From: a virus
Reading direction: 5' to 3' (one strand)
Length of the DNA stretch: 64,000 nucleotides
Virus record (IMG/VR): IMGVR_UViG_3300030329_006380
Location: 1-64,000 of that record
Position numbers and translations under genes: made by a program. The notes under the pieces are model-generated. The model was given only the letters and a program-made list of their open reading frames with translations. It was not told the origin of the DNA and made no database searches. Shown in pieces: positions 1-7,120 of the stretch (its first letter is position 1; the number at the start of each line of letters is the position of its first letter).

Positions 1-5
1 GCTTC

Positions 6-41
6 GCTGCCCCCGCTCGTTAATTAGACGGACGGGGCAGC
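6..41 (-). repeat. Intergenic hairpin element, copy 1
   Basis: An 8-bp GC-rich stem (GCTGCCCC with GGGGCAGC) encloses a second imperfect 7-bp stem with one mismatch; the loop carries CTAATTA. It lies just downstream of the zinc-knuckle gene. On the minus strand no T-run follows it inside the window, so it is not an obvious terminator for the genes here. It shares the loop motif CGTCTAA and the flank GAATAAA with three further hairpins at 753, 1630 and 3040. Confidence 0.6.
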
Positions 42-48
42 TTTTTAT

Positions 49-717
49 TCAAATTTTTTTCAACTTTTCGATATGTTCTTGAATTTCCTGAACTCTCCTG
101 TTGGCCATTTGAAGTCTGTCGGAAGCGCGCCACTCGTTAAAGTCCTTCTCCTTGAAGAGTTCAGTAACACGATCATCATTGACATAGTAGCCTTCTGGAT
201 AGTCAAAATCACGACCTAACGATACTACTTCTGATTTCATCCGCCACCCACTCTTCTCATGCTCACCAGAAATCTCTGCTAGACAAACATGACTGGTGTG
301 ATTTGAGTTCCTTACAGACTTAGCTTGGATAACAGAAGTGTGTGGATCAAAAGGGCTGATATACTTGAACAGGACGTGCGTGATCAGCACCAATGCCGAG
401 GAGTACTGGTCAGATCTGCGAACCAAAGCACCCTTACCTACGCCCCTAAGCTTGAAAACTTCTTCTACAAGCCTTCGGTACTTTCGAGTGGTTTCAACAA
501 ATTTGACGCGTATATTCTTTCGCTTGACACATGTTCTCTTTGTATGGCCGGGCTCATGACAATATGAACACTTTCTGTTTTTTACCTTGCTTCTCTCCAA
601 ATGGGCTTGCGCCCATGCATTGCCATCTTTGGCTCTTTGTTTAATTTCTGGGCATGATCTCTTGTTGTGTCCTGTTTGGTAGCAGTAACTACATCTAACT
701 GTTCCATTCCAACTCAT
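49..717 (-). CDS. Double CCHC zinc-knuckle protein
   Basis: 222 residues. Two retroviral-type zinc knuckles of the form C-x2-C-x4-H-x4-C are visible at residues 9-22 (C9, C12, H17, C22) and 50-63 (C50, C53, H58, C63), each with a G just before the His and basic residues behind it. Such knuckles normally bind single-stranded nucleic acid, so an RNA- or ssDNA-binding role is inferred. The remaining 150 residues are not recognised; the C-terminus is a charged helix. The start is fixed by a strong GGAGG five bases before ATG. It is separated from the upstream gene by about 190 bases holding a hairpin repeat. Confidence 0.8.
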   Translation of the reverse strand: MSWNGTVRCSYCYQTGHNKRSCPEIKQRAKDGNAWAQAHLERSKVKNRKCSYCHEPGHTKRTCVKRKNIRVKFVETTRKYRRLVEEVFKLRGVGKGALVRRSDQYSSALVLITHVLFKYISPFDPHTSVIQAKSVRNSNHTSHVCLAEISGEHEKSGWRMKSEVVSLGRDFDYPEGYYVNDDRVTELFKEKDFNEWRASDRLQMANRRVQEIQEHIEKLKKI

Positions 718-752
718 AATATCCTCCGGTTGGAGTCCTTGCCAATCCCGCT

Positions 753-769
753 CTCGTCACTTAGACGAG
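753..769 (-). repeat. Intergenic hairpin element, copy 3
   Basis: A perfect 6-bp stem CTCGTC/GACGAG with loop TAAGT, giving the shared CGTCTAA motif. It sits about 36 bases upstream of the zinc-knuckle start codon, preceded on the minus strand by the shared TTTGAATAA flank. The rest of the 718-908 intergenic stretch holds no convincing ORF. Confidence 0.5.
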
Positions 770-908
770 TGAGGTCAAAAATTATTCAAAAAAAATCGGG
801 CTGCTGCTCTCCTTGTTCACAGCTTACCAGCCTACCTTCATTTAGTGATTGATATGTCTAAGAAATTCACCTGACGTGCTCGTTATAGGCGTTGAGATCA
901 CTTATTTG

Positions 909-1607
909 TTAGTCCCGCTTCTTCTTTTTGAAGAGTTTCAATGCTCTCTCTTCAACAAGGAAAGGTCGGATGCCTCCAACCGGAAGAACCTGATATACTT
1001 TCGCTCCTTTGGTAGCACCCCATGGGGTTCTAGCATTGGACTTCATGATAAAATAGGCAATTGGTTTCCCATTTTTATGGGCTGGAAGTCTTGCTTCCCA
1101 GAATGCCCTATGGTGCGCATTGGCACGAATGGTAACGCATGCTCCATTCTCAAACTTTGGGTGTGCACCCCAAGCATCGAGAACTTTTTCAGCATACTTG
1201 TTTTGTGTCATTGATTTGAAGATCTTATACGAAGGTACATAATCTTCGTTTAATGTATCCTTGAACGAGATTCGAGGATTATAGTTTGGATCCCCTGCTC
1301 TGAGGCCAATTGCTTTTTCAACTTCGCCACGGTAGTAGCTAGTGTTACTATAATATATCGCGCAAATGCGGAATCGCTCTCTTGCATCCGGATCGTTTTT
1401 CCACGTCTCCTTCCAATCAGCAAGGGCTTTAATATTGGAACTTGAATATTGTTTCTCCTTCTTCTCGAAGATTTCCTTTTGTCGGGGAGAAAGAGACCTT
1501 CCCTTTACAATCTGCTCCATGAGAGATAGACAAAAATTAAGAGTCCAATCGTCTACAATGCCATTATTTCTGATAGTGTCAATAACTCTTGTTACACGCT
1601 TTCTCAT
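909..1607 (-). CDS. Hypothetical phage protein
   Basis: 232 residues, not recognised. The N-terminal 50 residues are helical and resemble the start of small phage proteins with an LSPRQKEIFEKK-type helix; the C-terminal half is basic and ends in a Lys/Arg-rich tail (KLFKKKKRD), suggesting nucleic acid contact. ATG is preceded by a weak AGAGAGA. It lies between hairpin copies 2 and 3, in a run of single-gene units at the left end of the window. No function is assigned. Confidence 0.7.
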   Translation of the reverse strand: MRKRVTRVIDTIRNNGIVDDWTLNFCLSLMEQIVKGRSLSPRQKEIFEKKEKQYSSSNIKALADWKETWKNDPDARERFRICAIYYSNTSYYRGEVEKAIGLRAGDPNYNPRISFKDTLNEDYVPSYKIFKSMTQNKYAEKVLDAWGAHPKFENGACVTIRANAHHRAFWEARLPAHKNGKPIAYFIMKSNARTPWGATKGAKVYQVLPVGGIRPFLVEERALKLFKKKKRD

Positions 1608-1629
1608 TACAATCTCTCTGTTGTGGGTC

Positions 1630-1664
1630 GCTGCCCGTTCTGTCTATTAGACGTGCGGGGCAGC
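1630..1664 (-). repeat. Intergenic hairpin element, copy 2
   Basis: Outer stem GCTGCCC/GGGCAGC of 7 bp, inner stem GTCT/AGAC of 4 bp with loop AAT. The outer arm and the A/T-rich flank are almost identical to copy 1 (about 30 bases around GAATAAA-GCTGCCCCG). It fills the gap between the 71-residue gene ending at 1683 and the start codon at 1607. Confidence 0.6.
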
Positions 1665-1682
1665 ATTTTATTCAAATTTTTT

Positions 1683-1898
1683 TCAACACCGTGCTGGCCG
1701 AGCTATAACTCGCAAGTCCATCACTGTGTTAGTTGTGATCAGTGGCCCCCGCTCTTCTTCATCCTTCACAAGCCATTCAACTTTAAAAAATAAATCCGAA
1801 GGGTCTTTCTGGATTACAATTCCTTTTGTCCCCTGTACTGTAATGTTTTCAACCAAATCTCCAATGTTAATATTGTTCTGTATCATGGGTGTTATCAT
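1683..1898 (-). CDS. Small beta-rich hypothetical protein
   Basis: 71 residues. Predicted short beta strands (VENITVQGTKGIVIQKD, FFKVEWLV) suggest a small barrel of SH3-like type, but no family is recognised. Its ATG overlaps the stop of the preceding 115-residue gene (ATGA), with AGGAAGG nine bases upstream, so the two are translationally coupled. It ends immediately before hairpin copy 2. Confidence 0.65.
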   Translation of the reverse strand: MITPMIQNNINIGDLVENITVQGTKGIVIQKDPSDLFFKVEWLVKDEEERGPLITTNTVMDLRVIARPARC

Positions 1899-2242
1899 GT
1901 CTTGTTCACCTTCCTCTTAACCATTTTAAACTTCCTGGCGATCTTCATCACTAGGGAATAAGGTACCTTGAACGTTGACTCCAAATCTCCTTGAGCAATG
2001 GGTTCAAGTCCCATACGCTTCAGTGCCCCGAAGGTATGTGACATCTTAAATGTTGTGTCCCTCACAACATACAAACCAACGTATTTATTTCCGAACCCAT
2101 CAAAAAGGTGGCAGCCATCGAACTCCTTTCCCCTTGAAACAACAATCGGAAAGCCATCTTCTCCACGCGATAAACGCAATCGTTTTTTCTTAGCAAACTC
2201 ACGAAACTTACGCTTTCCAAAATCTTTGGGCATTCTCGCCAT
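1895..2242 (-). CDS. Basic hypothetical phage protein
   Basis: 115 residues, strongly basic at both ends (RKFREFAKKKRLRLSRG at the start, KIARKFKMVKRKVNKT at the end). The centre has alternating hydrophobic strands. Not recognised. Start ATG follows GAGAGGA. Coupled to the 71-residue gene downstream and only 19 bases after the methyltransferase stop. Confidence 0.65.
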   Translation of the reverse strand: MARMPKDFGKRKFREFAKKKRLRLSRGEDGFPIVVSRGKEFDGCHLFDGFGNKYVGLYVVRDTTFKMSHTFGALKRMGLEPIAQGDLESTFKVPYSLVMKIARKFKMVKRKVNKT

Positions 2243-2261
2243 AACAATCCTCTCTAAGTGA

Positions 2262-3008
2262 TTATACTAATTCTTTTTCAAGTTCTGAAATCTTTGAACA
2301 TGCAAGTTCAAAGTACTCTTCGTTTTTTTCAATTCCAATAAATCTCCTATTATGTTTCATGGCAACAATTGCAGTTGTTCCCGATCCTAAAAAAGGATCA
2401 ATAATCAAATCCCCTTCTTCTGTAGTTGGGAGTATACAATTTTCAACCAACTTCTCAGGGAAAGAGCAAACGTGACCGTCATTTCTCGAAGGCGGGATCT
2501 TCCAAATATTAGTCAACCCTGCTTCGTTTTTCCACTGCCGAGGCTTTTGTATTTGATATACCCTCTCTTCTTGAATATGATATCTTCTAGATGGGTTGCC
2601 AATCCCACATCTATCCCATATAATTTCGCACCAAATTGGAAACTTAGCCAACCATTGCATCGGATGATGCAGGTTGCTTTGAGACCGGAAAATATTTCTA
2701 TTGTGCCAAGCAAATCTAACTTTATGATTATAAAAAATACTGCTGCGGCACACTCTCATGAGAGAGTGAATCACCGATTGTTGCCACCCTTGATATTCCC
2801 ACTCTGGCATTTCATCAAAATACCACCGCTTGTATTTTTCTGTCATAGCTTTGCTTGTTTTGGATTTTCCATAGTTTGAATATCTTTTACAAAGATTGTA
2901 TGGAGGTGAAGTAACACAAACTTCAATTGAGTTTCTCTCCAGCCCCTCCATGACTTCCATACAATCTCCAAGATAAACAACTCCATTTTTAAATTCTCTT
3001 TTCTTCAT
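2262..3008 (-). CDS. DNA methyltransferase, SPPY (N4-cytosine/N6-adenine) type
   Basis: 248 residues. Transfers a methyl group from S-adenosylmethionine to an exocyclic amino group in DNA. The catalytic motif TSPPYNL is at residues 33-39 and the SAM-binding motif DPFLGSGTT lies near residue 205; the order catalytic then SAM-binding marks a beta-class enzyme. SPPY is commonest in N4-cytosine enzymes, but N6-adenine activity cannot be excluded. No matching restriction gene is next to it, so it probably protects phage DNA or modifies it for regulation. Hairpin copy 4 precedes the start; the ribosome site is weak. Confidence 0.9.
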   Translation of the reverse strand: MKKREFKNGVVYLGDCMEVMEGLERNSIEVCVTSPPYNLCKRYSNYGKSKTSKAMTEKYKRWYFDEMPEWEYQGWQQSVIHSLMRVCRSSIFYNHKVRFAWHNRNIFRSQSNLHHPMQWLAKFPIWCEIIWDRCGIGNPSRRYHIQEERVYQIQKPRQWKNEAGLTNIWKIPPSRNDGHVCSFPEKLVENCILPTTEEGDLIIDPFLGSGTTAIVAMKHNRRFIGIEKNEEYFELACSKISELEKELV

Positions 3009-3039
3009 TCTGCACTCTCGGTGTTGAGGTTTGTTCCGC

Positions 3040-3058
3040 GCTCATCCCTTAGACGAGC
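3040..3058 (-). repeat. Intergenic hairpin element, copy 4
   Basis: 7-bp stem GCTCGTC/GATGAGC with one G-T wobble and loop TAAGG, again exposing CGTCTAA. It lies 32 bases upstream of the methyltransferase start and just after the stop of the preceding gene, whose end also gives the GAATAA flank. Confidence 0.5.
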
Positions 3059-3069
3059 CAGCGAAGAAT

Positions 3070-3438
3070 TTATTCACTCTTTTCTTCTGGTGCTTCGCCG
3101 CCGAATGTTAACTGCTCGTCATCTTCGAAAGTTATGATAGTTTTATTCAATGGATGCGGTTTTACATGAACCTTCAGAAAATCATTCAGTGAATCAAAAA
3201 TTGCAATTCCACCTCGTGGTGGAGGGAACAACCAGTGGATAACCACCTGTCCCGTTGCGTACTCAACCCCCTCAATTACGACACCAATGCCTGAGATTCC
3301 CGTCTCATCGTATTGTCTGGCGACTGTGAATGTTCGAATGCCCCGTGGTGCCTTTTTTGGCGGAGGCTTGGGCTTAAGGTCTTCAGTTTCTATATTTATC
3401 GCTTCGTCTTTTTCAACGTTAGTATTGTCTTCAATCAT
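3070..3438 (-). CDS. Small conserved-type phage protein
   Basis: 122 residues from the ATG at 3438, which lies five bases after the preceding stop and about 12 bases after AGGA; a longer reading from a TTG at 3468 is less likely. A proline/lysine-rich linker (PKPPPKKAPRG) is followed by a compact beta-rich domain with the pattern VARxxDxTGxSGxGVVIEGVxxxxGQVVIHW. An acidic tail ends the protein. The domain looks like a small phage or bacterial beta fold, but I cannot name it. Confidence 0.6.
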   Translation of the reverse strand: MIEDNTNVEKDEAINIETEDLKPKPPPKKAPRGIRTFTVARQYDETGISGIGVVIEGVEYATGQVVIHWLFPPPRGGIAIFDSLNDFLKVHVKPHPLNKTIITFEDDEQLTFGGEAPEEKSE

Positions 3439-3442
3439 TGTT

Positions 3443-3625
3443 TTAATTGATCCTATATATGCTGACAATATAATCCTTCAAAATTTTGTCGTATGTTATA
3501 TTGAAAGTTTTGTTTTTAAACCAATAAACCACACAATTAATTCCATGCATTGCATGTCTTTGGCCTTTTTCTATGATTACTCCCACATCTCCATTGATGC
3601 GAACAACCATGTCTCCCTCATTCAT
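3443..3625 (-). CDS. Small hypothetical protein
   Basis: 60 residues, beta-rich (DMVVRINGDVGVIIEKGQ, CVVYWF), consistent with a small barrel like the 71-residue protein at 1683. ATG follows GAGG with good spacing, and lies eight bases after the stop of the membrane protein gene upstream. Not recognised. Confidence 0.6.
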   Translation of the reverse strand: MNEGDMVVRINGDVGVIIEKGQRHAMHGINCVVYWFKNKTFNITYDKILKDYIVSIYRIN

Positions 3626-3632
3626 ATGTACC

Positions 3633-3992
3633 TCACTTCATAAACACTTGTATGCATACAATCGCTAAGGAAAGTACTATACAAATCATTGTCTTGGGTG
3701 CAAACATACTCTCATTATAAAAATAGTACGTGAGAATCGGGAAAGAAAGAAATGATATTCCAAAAGCCAATAATCTAGCAGACCATAGAGATCCCATACC
3801 ATCGACTGTATATTTTACACCGTAATAAAACATAAAGGCAATGGGGTAAGAAAAAACCAATATTGAAACTAAAGGCCTTTCCTTCCACCATTGCCATATA
3901 AATTGGGAATTAACCTGAAACCAAGTCAAAACATGACCAGTAAAAAACAAGCAACCAGCGATAAGCAATTTTGACCAAACTGTCGATTCCAT
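3633..3992 (-). CDS. Four-helix integral membrane protein
   Basis: 119 residues from ATG at 3992. About four hydrophobic segments are visible, roughly residues 6-25, 41-58, 70-92 and 98-118, with a Trp-rich loop (QWWKERP) between the first two. Not a named family to me; it looks like small multidrug-type or inner-membrane proteins of marine phages only in size. The Shine-Dalgarno GGGGGG is the 3' arm of the hairpin that ends the hsp20 transcript, so translation could depend on whether that stem opens. An in-frame TTG further upstream lies inside the stem and is rejected. Confidence 0.7.
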   Translation of the reverse strand: MESTVWSKLLIAGCLFFTGHVLTWFQVNSQFIWQWWKERPLVSILVFSYPIAFMFYYGVKYTVDGMGSLWSARLLAFGISFLSFPILTYYFYNESMFAPKTMICIVLSLAIVCIQVFMK

Positions 3993-4048
3993 AAAACCCC
4001 CCAAGAATACAATATATATAGTTAGTTAATCACTTCTTGGGGGTTTTT
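3993..4048 (-). terminator. Hairpin terminator after hsp20
   Basis: Arms of about 14 bp (AAAAACCCCCAAGAA with TTCTTGGGGGGTTTT, one extra G in the second arm) around a 26-base A/T-rich loop. A T-run follows on both strands, so it could act in both directions. The second arm also supplies the ribosome site of the membrane protein gene at 3633. Confidence 0.75.
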
Positions 4049-4050
4049 GA

Positions 4051-4449
4051 TTACTGGACCTCGATTGTGTGGGCCTTAACAATCTCAGACTCTGGCTTTT
4101 TAACTGTTAAAACCAACACCCCCGCATCATATTTTGCTGCAATATCTTTTTCCGTTAATCCCTTCGAAACCTGCCATGACTTAGAAAAGCTCTTTTTCGA
4201 GAGAAATCTAAGATCTTCTTTGTTTCTTTCATAAGAGACAGAAAGGGTTGTTCCCTCCAAATTGACTTTAAAATCTTCCTTTTTTAAACCCGGCGCGGCA
4301 ACTGAGATTTCGTGTGCATCGCCCAGATCACGGACATAAACATCTCCAGAAGATTTTATTTTGGGAGTCTCCAGTGCAAGAAGATCTCCAAATAGATCAT
4401 CGAAGAGAAAAGTGGTGGGGTGATTATAATTCCTTCTAGTGGTTAACAT
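4051..4449 (-). CDS. hsp20: Small heat shock protein Hsp20
   Basis: 132 residues. An ATP-independent holdase that binds unfolding proteins in oligomers. The alpha-crystallin domain spans about residues 38-123, with the conserved pattern DVYVRDLGDAHEISVAAPGL at its start and GVLVLTVKK near its end. Hsp20 genes occur in T4-like cyanophages, so the family is known in phages. ATG follows AAAGGAG. The leader has an A/U-rich stem that pairs with part of the ribosome site (see findings). A terminator follows at 3993. Confidence 0.93.
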   Translation of the reverse strand: MLTTRRNYNHPTTFLFDDLFGDLLALETPKIKSSGDVYVRDLGDAHEISVAAPGLKKEDFKVNLEGTTLSVSYERNKEDLRFLSKKSFSKSWQVSKGLTEKDIAAKYDAGVLVLTVKKPESEIVKAHTIEVQ

Positions 4450-4459
4450 AATGTTTCTC

Positions 4460-4502
4460 CTTTAAAATAATTTGTGCCGCCACCATTGCGGCTATTTTAA
4501 AG
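4460..4502 (-). promoter_or_regulatory. Possible RNA-thermometer-like leader of hsp20
   Basis: A perfect 10-bp A/U-rich stem (CTTTAAAATA at 4493-4502 with TATTTTAAAG at 4460-4469) encloses a second GC stem GCCGC/GCGGC. The last bases of the 3' arm overlap the AAAGGAG ribosome site of hsp20. This is the layout of thermosensor leaders of small heat shock genes. It is only present in RNA that starts upstream of 4502. Confidence 0.4.
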
Positions 4503-4522
4503 TTAAACACCAGCTAACGCAA
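4494..4522 (-). promoter_or_regulatory. Weak candidate sigma70-like promoter for hsp20
   Basis: TAAAAT at 4494-4499 is a good -10; TTGCGT at 4517-4522 is a poor -35, with a 17-base spacer. If this is the start, the RNA would begin near 4487 and lack the 5' arm of the leader stem, so promoter and thermometer readings compete. Confidence 0.25.
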
Positions 4523-4544
4523 GTCAAGCATATTTTTATATTTT

Positions 4545-6494
4545 TTATTGTTCAATACAGATTTCTGAGAAGACAAGGCCCAGATCAATCGCCGCTAGAT
4601 CATGACGACTTAACCTAGAGAGTTCAAAGACATGCTGGCGTCCAGTTGGCACCATTGTATCCCACGGTGAATAAAAACCACTGGGCGTGAATACAAAAAG
4701 TTCCAATGGATCCCCGTCAGTCCAGCTTTCGTTTGTGACGCTTTTACATCCTGGTAATTCGCAAGGTGCCATCACATCAATAACATCAGTCGGAGTAATC
4801 TGTTCATTTGTTTGAGCTATTTCATCAGTAAACATTAATATAAATGGAGTAGCATTGTCGCGCCAATTAATTTGCAAATTATTTTGCATAGAGGCAATGT
4901 GATACACAGTATCCAAAGAGGGCTCCAGTCCTCCATCTGTCGTCATGCTGCTCAGGCTGGTAATTAAGTCTCCAATCTCGCTCAATTGTTGATAGAGCAC
5001 GGGATTCCCATCATCCTCCAGTTGACCAAACATAACAATGCCAAATTTATGCTCAGAATTATTTAATGAAGAGGCAAACATGGCGATCGCATCCCGAAGA
5101 TATGTTATATAACTGCTCATACTTCCAGAAACATCAATCGCAAAAATTATATCAGCCTTCTCAAAAACACGCTCCATATCATCAACCAATCCATTGCAAT
5201 CATTATCAATTGAATCACAGACTTCATCCTCAGGGGTCACTTCATTCTGACAACCCAGCCAAACACCGCGAAAACATCTTTCTGTTCCTGACTCGCAGAT
5301 TCCGACATCAATAGTTTGAGGTGGACCGGAATAACAATCACGAGTTATATTTTCATCTATATCCAGATCACAATCATCATCATAATTGTTGCAAAGTTCA
5401 ATCTGTGGCAGTTCTCCAACGCATTCGGACCACGTGCCATCCTCCATGCAAGTTTGTATTCCATACCCGCACATCGGGGGATTATTTCTACACACCTGTG
5501 TTTGCCCAAGTATACATGGGCACTCAAGATCTTCATCAATTGCCCCGTTGCAATTGTTGTCGATGCCATCACAGATTTCCTCAGTTGGTGCGGGAGCATC
5601 ACAGTCAACCCACTGACCATACGAACATTCTTCTATCCCGCGACCACAATCTGTCGTACACTCTTGCACCAATCCCTCGTCAACTGTGCCGTCGCAGTCG
5701 TTATCAAGCCCATCACATATTTCATTTTCAGGCAATGTGGCACCCCAGCATGTTATTTCAGCTTCGATGCAAGAGTCGCGACCGAAGTTACATTCACCAA
5801 CGTCGGTGGGGCCGCACTCGCCTCCTAAGCCTGCCATCTCATCCATAACACCATCGCAGTCATTGTCGTAACCATCACAGATCTCAGATTCTGGGCCAAT
5901 AAACTCTTCGCATTCAGACATTTCGCCGTCATAGCACTGTCGCCAACCACGAACACATGTTGAAAGAGCATCTTCATCATTATATATAATCCATGGATTT
6001 GACTCTTCTATCTCGCACGATATCCGCTTTGACCATCCCTCATCCACACTTCCATCGCAATCATCATCCACTCCATTACATAACTCATCGATTCCAGCAA
6101 ATCCTTCATCAATCTCACCGTTACAGTTATTGTCGATCTCATCACATACCTCTATTGGTTCTGGGGCGCACTCACCGCATGAATTGGTGACACCCTCGTC
6201 TTTCTCTCCATCACAGTCATTATCCAGACCGTCGCATACTTCCTCGACAGGAAGGACCTCTCCAACACACGGACCCCATGAATCTCCAAAACAAAATTTT
6301 CTTCCGCGAGTACATGCGCCTTTCATCGGACCATCAGTGCACTCCGACCAGACACCTGCCATGCATAAAGGCTCTTCGACTTCCTCTGCGGCGCCTCCGG
6401 TCGACTTAATTTGACCATCTGAGCATCCGAATAAAAAAATAAAAGCGAGCATAACCGCGTGAAGTGTTGAAGTTATGATCGCTTTCTTATTCAT
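4545..6494 (-). CDS. MopE-repeat and VWA-domain lipoprotein
   Basis: 649 residues. Residues 1-24 form a lipoprotein signal with lipobox L-F-G-C24. Eight copies of a putative metal-binding motif of the type CDGxDNDCDGxxDEG follow to about residue 440, most preceded by a Trp/Cys-rich segment. The C-terminal ~200 residues are a von Willebrand A domain with the MIDAS motif DVSGS and a later FTDE strand. Such MopE-type repeats bind divalent metal in outer-membrane proteins of myxobacteria and methanotrophs; VWA domains bind protein ligands. I infer a lipid-anchored, secreted surface protein acquired from a host. It sits between hsp20 and a membrane-anchored transglutaminase-like gene. Unusual for a phage. 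Confidence 0.88.
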   Translation of the reverse strand: MNKKAIITSTLHAVMLAFIFLFGCSDGQIKSTGGAAEEVEEPLCMAGVWSECTDGPMKGACTRGRKFCFGDSWGPCVGEVLPVEEVCDGLDNDCDGEKDEGVTNSCGECAPEPIEVCDEIDNNCNGEIDEGFAGIDELCNGVDDDCDGSVDEGWSKRISCEIEESNPWIIYNDEDALSTCVRGWRQCYDGEMSECEEFIGPESEICDGYDNDCDGVMDEMAGLGGECGPTDVGECNFGRDSCIEAEITCWGATLPENEICDGLDNDCDGTVDEGLVQECTTDCGRGIEECSYGQWVDCDAPAPTEEICDGIDNNCNGAIDEDLECPCILGQTQVCRNNPPMCGYGIQTCMEDGTWSECVGELPQIELCNNYDDDCDLDIDENITRDCYSGPPQTIDVGICESGTERCFRGVWLGCQNEVTPEDEVCDSIDNDCNGLVDDMERVFEKADIIFAIDVSGSMSSYITYLRDAIAMFASSLNNSEHKFGIVMFGQLEDDGNPVLYQQLSEIGDLITSLSSMTTDGGLEPSLDTVYHIASMQNNLQINWRDNATPFILMFTDEIAQTNEQITPTDVIDVMAPCELPGCKSVTNESWTDGDPLELFVFTPSGFYSPWDTMVPTGRQHVFELSRLSRHDLAAIDLGLVFSEICIEQ

Positions 6495-6506
6495 TCTGTT
6501 GTCTCC

Positions 6507-7085
6507 TTATCTTAGTTTAATCACCTTTCCAAATACTGGGGTATCATCGAACTTTAAATATTTTACCTCAAGCATGGCCGCGTGCAGGGGCTTCGCACCT
6601 CTTTGAAAAGAGCTTTGTTCATACCATTGATGTTTGTGCCACATTATCCTAGGATTATGATAGTCAGTCCAATAATATTTATCGTCTAGTCCCTGAAATA
6701 CACAGAGCGCATGGCCGGATATCCTTCCACTTCTCTTTTCCATGTGATAAAATGATATCCATGTTCTTTTAGCCAATCCGGATTTCAAAAGCGCTGCGCA
6801 CCAATATATAGCGTGGTCGTCACAGTCGCCAATTTCTTCATTTTCAGCAATATTTTTCTGAACTCTGGTTGGGTGATAAACAACGTCGAACGCGCCGCCA
6901 AGCGGATCGGATCGCCACATAGTGCCATATTCTAAAGCGGATGCTATTTCTTCGGGTGCAGAGTAAACTTTGACAGGAAAATTTTTGGTTTGCGTAAAAT
7001 ATATTGTAATTTTATACCATACTTTAGCGAGCCAAAGGAAAAAATTAAAAAAAATATATAATCCAATTTTAATTAATGAGTTCAT
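6507..7085 (-). CDS. Membrane-anchored transglutaminase-like cysteine protease
   Basis: 192 residues. An N-terminal hydrophobic anchor (about 6-30) is followed by a transglutaminase-like fold with the expected triad: C88 in GDCDDHA, H125 in SGHALCVF and D141 in YWTDYHNP. Related bacterial proteins are periplasmic proteases or amide-bond enzymes. The gene lies between the amidase block and the MopE/VWA lipoprotein, so it may process a cell-surface protein or peptidoglycan; this is inference. The ribosome site AGGGG lies in the arm of a 6-bp hairpin at 7094-7112. Confidence 0.75.
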   Translation of the reverse strand: MNSLIKIGLYIFFNFFLWLAKVWYKITIYFTQTKNFPVKVYSAPEEIASALEYGTMWRSDPLGGAFDVVYHPTRVQKNIAENEEIGDCDDHAIYWCAALLKSGLAKRTWISFYHMEKRSGRISGHALCVFQGLDDKYYWTDYHNPRIMWHKHQWYEQSSFQRGAKPLHAAMLEVKYLKFDDTPVFGKVIKLR

Positions 7086-7093
7086 TTAACGTT

Positions 7094-7112
7094 CCCCTAG
7101 AATAATTAGGGG
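7094..7112 (-). promoter_or_regulatory. Hairpin covering a ribosome binding site
   Basis: CCCCTA and TAGGGG form a 6-bp stem with a 7-base loop; the second arm contains the AGGGG Shine-Dalgarno of the gene starting at 7085. No T-run follows, so it is not a good terminator. Confidence 0.4.
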
Positions 7113-7120
7113 GTAGTAAA

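Noticed and set aside
849-1214. Plus-strand ORFs across the left end
   Set aside because: Lie opposite supported minus-strand genes, no start signals, no recognisable protein pattern.
5066-6414. Several long plus-strand ORFs (up to 175 residues) opposite the MopE-repeat gene
   Set aside because: They are antisense shadows of a repeat-rich, biased coding sequence; no ribosome sites and His/Ser/Pro-rich low-complexity translations.
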